Program-made: the position numbers and the translations under genes | The notes under the pieces: model-generated | The model's database searches: none | What the model saw: only the letters and a program-made list of their open reading frames with translations | What the model was told of the DNA's origin: nothing | Source: Archangium sp. | GTDB taxonomy: Bacteria; Myxococcota; Myxococcia; Myxococcales; Myxococcaceae | DNA: 64,000 nt | Direction: 5' to 3' | Assembly (NCBI GenBank): GCA_030681645.1 | Contig: JAUXRX010000053.1 | Location: 1-64,000, forward strand | Shown here: one piece after another, positions 33,201 to 40,000 of the stretch | How positions within the stretch are numbered: the stretch's first letter is position 1 | How the letters are laid out: each line of letters starts with the position of its first letter

Positions 33201-34016
33201 GGCGCGAAGGTGACGCCCTCGGCCACGGTGGAGGTGCGCGTCGATTCACGCTCGCACCCGTACCTGGCGGACCATGCGATCGCCGGGGTGCCGGTGGTGC
33301 CGATGGTGCTGGCGGTGGAGTGGTTCCTGCGCGCAGCGCGGGCGTGCCGGCCTGACCTGGTGCTGGCGGCGGTGAAGCAGGTGAAGGTGCTGCGCGGCAT
33401 CAAGCTCGAGGGCTTCGCCGGCGCGGGAGATCGCTTCGTGGTCAGCGCGAAGCAGCTCAGCAACGGCTCGGGCGCCGAGGTGGGCGTCGAGCTGCGCGGC
33501 AAGGGTGACGTGCTGCACTACAGCGCGACCGTGAAGCTGACGGACCGCGCCGTGGCGCAGCCGGAGATCGAAGCGCAGCCGGTGCTGGAGAAGTGGACCC
33601 AGGCCGCGGTGTACGACGGCCAGGTGCTCTTCCACGGGCCGAGCTTCCAGGTGATCGACTCGGTGAAGGGCGTCTCGCGTGAAGGCATCGTGGGCACGCT
33701 CTCGGGCACGACCAAGTCGGCGTGGGCCGGCGAGTCGTGGCGCAGCGACGCGGCGGCGATGGACGGTGGCCTGCAGCTCGCGCTGCTCTGGTCGCGTCAC
33801 GTGCTCGGCGGCGCGGTGTTGCCGATGGCGATGGGCGAGTACCGCAGCTACCGCGACGGGCTCACCGAGGGCCCGATGCAGGGCGTGGTGCACGGCCGGA
33901 AGATCCACGACCAGCGCACGGTCTGCGACATCGCCTTCTCCGACGCGAGTGGCCACGTCGTCGCCGAGATCATCGGCGTCGAGACGGTCCTCCGCCCGGA
34001 CACCGCCCGCAACTGA
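27225..34016 (+). CDS. pfa2: PUFA synthase multidomain subunit: KS-AT-4xACP-KR-DH
   Basis: About 2263 residues from the ATG at 27225; the longer open frame starting at 26946 overlaps pfaD and lacks homology. Domains in order: ketosynthase, about 3-445, active Cys209 in DAACASS; acyltransferase, about 570-870, nucleophile Ser673 in GHSFG; a Pro/Gln/Ala-rich linker, 870-1100; four ACP domains whose phosphopantetheine serines are 1144, 1246, 1348 and 1447 in LGIDSIKRVEIL; ketoreductase, about 1510-1960, with GGGRGVT near 1719 and Tyr1906; and a polyketide-type dehydratase with His2017 in HAIAGVPVVP. It elongates and reduces the growing chain. A palindromic repeat encodes SLSPPSGERVGVRGD inside the AT-ACP linker. 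Confidence 0.95.
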   Translation: MSSHRKQTPIAVVGVSALFPGSTDSRGFWTDILAGKDLITDVPSSHWLIEDYYDPDPKALDKTYSKRGGFLGSVDFDPLEFGLPPTIVPATDSAQILALIVAQKVLDDASQGQFSKMDRERISVLLGVTSAQELLGSMVSRLQKPVWLKALRESGIPETEAQDICLKIAKSYTPWQESSFPGLLGNVVAGRIANRFDLRGTNAVTDAACASSLAAISMGINELQLGQSDLVITGGVDAMNDIFMYLCFSKTPALSPSGDCRPFSDTADGTLLGEGIAMVALKRLEDAERDGDRIYSVITGIGSASDGRANSVYAPLPEGQARSLRRAYEVAGYGPETVELVEAHGTGTKAGDAAEFAGLKLAFTGARDENQWCALGTVKSQIGHTKAAAGAAGLFKAVMALHHKVLPPTIKVDRPNPKLEIEKSPFYLNTQRRPWIRDSKHPRRASVSSFGFGGSNFHVALEEYVPKGKGKEAWRLRTVPTELVLISAGTPAELVAKCKTLAASKKELHHLARETQLSFSTKDAARLAVIAANSLELTEKLNAAAASIEKAPGNAYSTPTGVHYATGAADAGQVGFLFPGQGSQYVGMGAEAAMAFDVARKAWDDAANLPFGNERLQDVVFPKPVFTDADREAQQKKLTQTEWAQPALGVHSQSLANVLHLVGVKASCVAGHSFGEVAALHEAGVIDSAALVKVARKRGELMRDASATPGAMTAVAKTIDEVKAAVAASGANVVVANHNSPTQVVLSGSVEEITKVEAALSAKGMTAKRLPVATAFHSPLVAGSSAPFRTFLEGVTFDAPKLDVYGNATAAVYGKDAREQLASQLAQPVRFVEQIEAMYARGVRTFVEVGAGSVLTELVGRILGDRPHRAVSLDRKGKHGVTTLQEGLGRLAIAGVTMNLAPLWEQFQPESDKPVKKPAMTMPINGANTGRPYPPAGGAKDLPPPNGPRPVPQPQIIHVEVPAPVSLSPPSGERVGVRGDVPVVQQQASSESQLAWVHAFQETQRQTADAHAAYQRAMADSHMAFLNTAQSSFAGLSAMMGAPAPQQQTQQYLPAPAPMPQQFAAPKPMAMLPAPQPMPVAAPIIAAPAPIAAAPAPVAAPRPAAGPAVDLESLMMTIVAEKTGYPKEMLNANMELEADLGIDSIKRVEILSAMRERAPNLPEVKPTELATLRTLGQIVDHMKAAGGAAFSAAPAPVAAAAPVAAAAGPSVDLESLMMTIVAEKTGYPKEMLNANMELEADLGIDSIKRVEILSAMRERAPNLPEVKPTELATLRTLGQIVAHMKAAGGAAFAAAPAPVAAVAPVAAAAGPSVDLESLMMTIVAEKTGYPKDMLNANMELEADLGIDSIKRVEILSAMRERAPNLPEVKPTELATLRTLGQIVNHMRAAGGATAPAPVAAAPVAAAPAASLLDLEALMMAIVAEKTGYPTEMLNANMELEADLGIDSIKRVEILSAMRERAPNLPEVKPTELATLRTLGQIVNHMRAAGGAPAPSAAAPVAAAPKASVERYSLREVPSTSVGMALSGVLGAQRLAVTDDGAGVAAAVVAHLAKHGVKASVVAAAPADADAVIFLGGLRAVKNVEEAIAVNREAFRTARALAARFGETGGTFVTVQDTGGDFGLSGRDGTRAFLGGVSALARTAALEWPKAAVKAIDLERGARDVNATAEAIVNEVLGGGTTLEVGLHADGRRTTLASVNTPSPTTAAVQLGPTSVVVASGGGRGVTAAGLLALAKAKQPRIVLLGRTPLGEEPAELRGITDEPGLKRALMQRAQAEGKKATPAELNGQLASLQALREIRATMAALKAAGSDSRYLAVDVANAAALSAALDTVRKEWGPITAVVHGAGVLADKKIAEKTDEQFDRVFDTKVSGLRALLAATAKDPLTSLVLFSSIAARTGNLGQCDYAMANEVLNLVACAERARRGPSCVVRSIGWGPWEGGMVTPSLKAHFTQMGVALIPLEVGAQRFVDELTGASEDVTVVVGGSHGDGALGAKVTPSATVEVRVDSRSHPYLADHAIAGVPVVPMVLAVEWFLRAARACRPDLVLAAVKQVKVLRGIKLEGFAGAGDRFVVSAKQLSNGSGAEVGVELRGKGDVLHYSATVKLTDRAVAQPEIEAQPVLEKWTQAAVYDGQVLFHGPSFQVIDSVKGVSREGIVGTLSGTTKSAWAGESWRSDAAAMDGGLQLALLWSRHVLGGAVLPMAMGEYRSYRDGLTEGPMQGVVHGRKIHDQRTVCDIAFSDASGHVVAEIIGVETVLRPDTARN
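30121..30160. repeat. REP-like palindrome inside pfa2
   Basis: CCCTCTCCCC and GGGGAGAGGG flank GCCGAGC, followed by TTGGGGTGAGGGG. It is translated in frame as part of SLSPPSGERVGVRGD in the linker between AT and ACP1. Confidence 0.9.
30541..31690. repeat. Four near-identical tandem ACP-coding units in pfa2
   Basis: Units begin near 30550, 30856, 31162 and 31459, with periods of about 306, 306 and 297 bases. The ACP cores are nearly identical at DNA level, including silent positions, while the Ala/Pro linkers between them vary. This indicates gene conversion or recent duplication and makes copy number likely to vary. Confidence 0.92.
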
Positions 34017-34030
34017 CCTGACCTCTGACT

Positions 34031-34069
34031 CCCTCTCCCCGCCAGCGGGGAGAGGGTCGGGGTGAGGGG
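34031..34069. repeat. REP-like palindrome between pfa2 and pfa3
   Basis: CCCTCTCCCC at 34031-34040 pairs with the GGGGAGAGGG that follows, then TCGGGGTGAGGGGC. It fills most of the 71-base gap between the two synthase genes and could form an attenuating hairpin or protect the upstream mRNA. Confidence 0.9.
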
Positions 34070-34087
34070 CCAAGACTCGAAGGACAG

Positions 34088-37000
34088 ATGAACAACTTTC
34101 AGCCCATCGCCATCGTCGGCCAATCCTGCACCTTGCCGGGAGCGCACACCCCCGAGCAGCTCTGGACGAACGTGCTGGCAGGCAAGAGCGCGCTCACACC
34201 AGTCCCCGCGGATCGCTGGGGCGTTCCGCGCGCCAACATCATGGGCACGGTGGCGCAGTCCGCCGATCGCACCTGGTCCGACGTGGGCGGCTACGTCACC
34301 GGCTTCCAGTTCGACGCCACGGGTACTGCAATCCCGGCCGATGAACTCCGAGCGCTCGATCCGCTCTTCCAGCTGACCATTCACGGAGTCCGCGAAGCGC
34401 TGCGCAGCGCGAAGCTGGAAGGAACGAAGAAGACGGGCCTCGTGCTTGGCAACCTCTCGTTCCCTTCGGCCTCCCAGGCCCGCTACGCGGAGAGCGTCTG
34501 GCTGGGCAAGACGCCCCGGCCGCACGCGAGGAACCGCTTCAACTCGGGCCTGCCGGCGCACCTCACCGCGCGCGCGCTGGGGCTCGGCGCAGGTGCGTTC
34601 GCGCTCGACGCAGCGTGTGCGTCGTCGCTCTACGCGATCAAGCTCGCCTGCGATCGCCTGCACGACGGCACCGCCGACGTGATGGTGGCGGGCGCGGTGA
34701 ACCAGGCTGACGACCTCTTCATCCACGTCGGCTTCTGCGCGCTGTCTGCGCTGAGCAAGACGGGCCAGAGCCGGCCGTTCCACAAGGACGCCGACGGCCT
34801 GGTACCCGCGGAAGGCGCGGGCTTCGTGGTGCTCGAGCGCTTGTCCGACGCGCGCGCGAAGGGTCACAAGATCCTCGGCGTCATCCGCGGCGTGGGTCTC
34901 TCGAACGATGGCCGAGGGCGCGGCTTGCTCGCGCCGTCAGAAGAAGGCCAGGAGCGCGCGCTGCGCCTCGCGTACGAGCAGGCGGGGTTGAAGCCGTCTG
35001 ACGTGAGCCTGCTCGAGTGTCACGCCACGGGGACTCCGGTCGGTGACGCCACTGAGCTCAAGAGCATGTCGCGGGTGTTCGCCGGCTGCAGCGGCGTGCC
35101 GATTGGATCGCTCAAGTCGAACCTGGGCCACCTGATCACCGCGGCGGGCGTGGCAGGGCTCATCAAGGTGCTCGCGGCGATGGAGCACGGGAAGAAGCCG
35201 CCCACGCTGCACGTGGATCAGCCCAACGCCGCGGTCGAAGGGACGCCGTTCCGGCTGCTGCGAGAGGCGGAAGCGTGGACCGGTCCGAAGCGCGCCGGCA
35301 TCAGCGCGTTCGGCTTCGGCGGCAACAACGCGCACCTGATCGTGGAATCCGCAGACCTGTCTCCCTCTCCCCTCGAGGGAGGGGACGGCGGACTCGCGCC
35401 TCGAGGGGAAGACAGGGTCGGGGTGAGGGGCGAGGTCGCGATCGTCGGCATCGGCGCGAGAGTGGGGCAGGGCGACAGCGCATCCGACTTCACCCGCGAC
35501 CTCATCGCCGGCACGCCTTCGAACGCGCCGCGCCAGACGGTCGCCGTCGCGCTCGAAGGGCTCAAGTTCCCCCCGAACGACCTGCAGCAGTCACTCGGTC
35601 AGCAGACGATGGTGCTCGAGGCGGCGCGCGAAGCGGCGCACGGCGTGAAGCTGCCGCGCGATCGCACCTCGGTGCTCATCGGCATGGGCTGTGACGCCGA
35701 AGTCTCGCGCTACGGCGCGCGCTGGCGTCTGGCGAGTGAAGGGGTCGACGCGGCGTGGCTCAAGACGGCGCGCGATGGGATCGTCCCGGTGCTGCAGTCG
35801 GGCGGCGTGGTGGGCACGATGCCCAACATCCCCGCGAACCGGATCAACAGTCAGCTCGACGTCGCTGGGCCGGCGTTCACGGTGTCGTCGGAAGAGGCGT
35901 CGGGTATCACGGCGCTGCACCTGGCGGTGCGCGCGCTGCGGGCGGGTGAGATCGACGCGGCGCTCGTGGGCGCGGTGGATCTGTCGCACGAGCCCGTGCA
36001 CCAGGCGGCGCTGAAGGAGCTGGGGATATCCGCGGCTCCCGGTGACGCGGCGGTGGTGCTCACGCTCAAGCGCCTGGAGGATGCTCGGCGCGATGGGGAT
36101 CCGGTGTTTGCGACGGTTGCCCCTCACCCCGGCCCTCTCCCCGCTGCGCAGGGAGAGGGAGACAGGGTTGCCGCCATCTTCGGCAAGGCTCACGCGGCGA
36201 ACGGACTTCTCCACGTCGCGGCGGCTGCGCTCACGCTTCATCACGGCCTGAAGCCGTCGCGCTTCGCCGAGGTCTCTGTCTCGGTGCTCGAGGCTGAACG
36301 CGCGACCGTCTCGTTGAAGGGTGAAGAGGTCATCGTGCCCTTCATTCACAAGCCGCGCGCTGCCGGACCGATGCTTACGCTCGCAGCCCACGCTCCGACT
36401 CCCAGACTCCCTCTCCCTGCGCAGCGGGGAACGGCGAACTCGCGCCTCGAGGGAAAAGAGGGCCGGGGTGAGGGGCCCACTCCTGCACAGGAAACCCAGG
36501 TCATGATTCCTGCTCCCCATCTCGAGCCGGTGCTCCGGAGCTCTGCTTCGAGCGCTCCTTTGGTTGGCCCTCTCCCCGACCCTCTCCCCCGGGGGGGAGA
36601 GGGAGCCACGAGTCTCACTTCGCCTCCTGCGCGTCTGCCAGCGCCTCCGCTCCCTGCGACGCAACCTCTTGCGGCGCCGACTCAGGTTCCCTTCATGAAC
36701 GACACGCTCTCCCGCTTCATGGCGCAGCAGCAGCAGCTCGCCACCGTTCACCGCGAGTTCCTCGCGCAGCAGGCCGCCGTGCACGAGCGCTTCCTCGCCC
36801 TGCAGCAATCGGCCGAGGCCGGCCTGCGCCAGGCATACGGAGTTGCCTCGCAGGGTCCCTCGACGCCGGTCGCGATGAACGTGGCTCCTCAGCTCCAGCC
36901 CGCGCCGCAGCGTCAGCTTCCCGCGCCGCCGCCTCCTCCTGCTCCGGTGATCGCGAAGCCCGCCGCGCCCCCGGCTCCACCGGCACCCGCTCCGGTGATC

Positions 37001-40000
37001 GCGAAGCCCGTCGCGCCGCCGCCTGCGCCCGCCGCGCCCGTCATCGCCGCTGCGCCGCGCCCCGCGGTGCTCCCCGGCCCGAAGTTCGATCGCCAGCAGC
37101 TCGAGATCCTCGCGGGCGGGAAGATCTCCTCGGTCTTCGGTCCGCAGTTCGAGAACCAGGACGGCTACGCGCGCCAGGTGCGCATGCCCGAGCCGCCGCT
37201 GCTGCTCGCCGACCGCGTCACCGGCATCGAAGGTGCCCCGCAGTCGATGGGCAAGGGCACCATCTGGACCGAGACCGACGTGCGCGCCGACAGCTGGTAC
37301 CTCGACGACGAGGGCCGCATGCCGGCCGGCGTGATGATCGAATCAGGCCAGGCGGACCTGCTGCTGATCAGCTGGCTGGGCATCGACTCGCTCAACAAGG
37401 GCGAGCGCGTGTACCGCCTGCTCGGCTGCGACCTCACCTACCGCGGCGGCCTGCCCGTGCCCGGTGAGACGCTCCAGTACGACATCCACGTCGACGGCCA
37501 CGCCACGCAGGGGGACGTGCGCCTCTTCTTCTTCCACTACGACTGCCACGTCGACGGGAAGCCGCGCCTCTCGGTGCGCAACGGCCAGGCCGGCTTCTTC
37601 ACCGACGAAGAGCTCGCCAACTCGGCCGGCGTGCTCTGGGACGCGAACGAAGAGAAGCCCGCCCCCGCGCAGGTCGATGCGCCGTTCGTGCAGTGCGAGA
37701 AGCGCAAGCTCACCTCCACCGAGCTCAAGGCCTTCGCTTCCGGCAAGCCGTTCGACTGCTTCGGCAAGGGCTGGGAGACCGCGCAGCCGCACGTGCGCTC
37801 GCCCCGCATCACCTCGGAGAAGATGCAGTTCCTCCACGAGGTCACCGAGCTCGATCCGAAGGGTGGCCCGTGGGGCCGCGGTTACCTCCGCGCCGAGACG
37901 CCGGTCACGCCCGACGACTGGTTCTTCAAGGGGCACTTCAAGAACGACCCCTGCATGCCCGGCACGCTCATGTTCGACGGCTGCCTGCAGGCGATGAGCA
38001 TCTACCTCGCCAGCCTCGGCTACACGATCGAGCGTGACGCCTGGCGCTTCGAGCCGGTGCCCGACACGAAGTACCCCATGCGCTGCCGCGGCCAGGTGAC
38101 GCCGACCAGCAAGCACCTCGTGTACGAGGTCTTCGTCAGCGAGGTGAGCGCCGGCCCCATTCCCACCGTCTGGGCCGATCTCCTCGTCACCGTCGACGGC
38201 CGCAAGGCCTTCCACGCGAAGCGGGTCGGGCTGCGCCTCGTGCCCGACTGGCCGATGGAGCACTGGAAGCACCTGGGCCCCGTCGCCACCCAGCTCACCG
38301 GTGAAGCCGTGCCGCTGCGCTCACTCTCGGGAATGGCGGGCTACGTCGAGCCGAAGCCCTGCGCGACGGTCGATGGCTTCGCCTTCGACTACCACTCGCT
38401 GCTCGCCTGCGCCTGGGGCCCGCCCTCGAAAGCCTTCGGTCCCTTCTACGCGCGCTTCGACGGCACGCGCCGCGCGGCGCGACTGCCCGGCCCGCCGTAC
38501 CACTTCATGTCGCGCATCACGAAGCTCGACGGCGCGCTCGGCGGCATGAAGCCCGGCACCGCGGTCGAGGTCGAATACGACGTGCCGGTCGAGCAGTGGT
38601 ACTTCGAGCAGAACGGCAACCCGACCATGCCCTTCTGCGTGGTGATGGAGGCCGCGCTGCAGCCCTGCGGCTGGCTCGCGTCCTACGTGGGCAGCGCGCT
38701 CACCACCGAGACGGACATGCTGTTCAGGAACCTCGACGGCACCGGCACCATGCACGTGGAGATCCTGCCCTCGAGCGGCATCTTCAAGACGAAGGTGAAG
38801 ATGCTCTCGCTCTCGCAGAGCGCGGGCATGATCATCGAGAACTTCGAGGTCGAGTGCTTCGTCGGCGACACGAAGGTCTTCGACATGAAGACCGTGTTCG
38901 GCTTCTTCCCCAAGGAGGCCTTCGAGAACCAGGTCGGCCTGCCGGTGACGCCCGACGAGCGCGCGCGGCTGACGGCGCCGGCGAAGACCACGATCGACCT
39001 CACCACGCGCCCGCCGAAGTACTGCGCCGCCGAGCCTCGGCTGCCGGGCGACATGCTGTTGATGCTCGATCGGGTGATCGAGTTCACGCCCGACGGGGGC
39101 CCGAAGAACCTCGGCTACCTGCGCGCGGAGAAGACCGTCGACACCGACGAGTGGTTCTTCAAGGCGCACTTCTTCCAGGACCCGGTGCAGCCCGGCTCGC
39201 TGGGCGTCGAGGCGCTGTGCCAGTTGCTGCAGTTCTTCATGCTCGAGAAGGGCATGGGGGAAGGCATCAAGAACGCGCGCTTCGAGCCGCTGATGCTCGA
39301 GAAGCCGGTGACCTGGAAGTACCGCGGGCAGGTGGTGCCGAAGAACAAGGTGATCACCAGCGAGATCCAGATCACCGAGGTGGGCGAAGACGAGAAGGGC
39401 CGCTTCGCCGTCTGCGAGGGCTGGCTGTGGGTGGACGGCAAGCGCATCTACTCGACGAAGAACCTGGGCATGCGCATCGTGTCCGGTCCCGAGCAGACGC
39501 GCGCCACGCCGCCGTCGAAGAAGGAAGAGTCGCTGGACCCGAAGCAGGACACCTGGCTCGCGGATCACTGTCCGACCTGGACGCTGCCTGCGCTGCCGAT
39601 GATGTCGATGGTCGATCGCCTCGCCGCTGCTCTCCCTCTCCCTGCGGAGCGGGGAGAGGGCCGGGGTGAGGGGCGCACGCTCACCCTCACCGACGTGCAG
39701 GTGCACCGCTGGCTGCCGTTCGCTGGCGGCGCGATTCGCCTCAAGACCGAAGTCGAGGGGGATGCTGTCACGCTGCTTGCGTGGCGTGATGCTCCGAACC
39801 CGGCACTCTCCCGCTTCGAGCCGGTGGCGACGGGTCGCGTGGGGTATGCCCCTCACCCCGACCCTCTCCCCGCTGCGCAGGGAGAGGGAGCCGCGGAGCC
39901 GAACCCCTACGCCTCGGGCGCGCTCTTTCACGGCCCCGCGTTCCACTACCTCACCTCGCTGAAGTTCAGCGCCACCGGCTCGACAGCTATTCTCCGCGCC

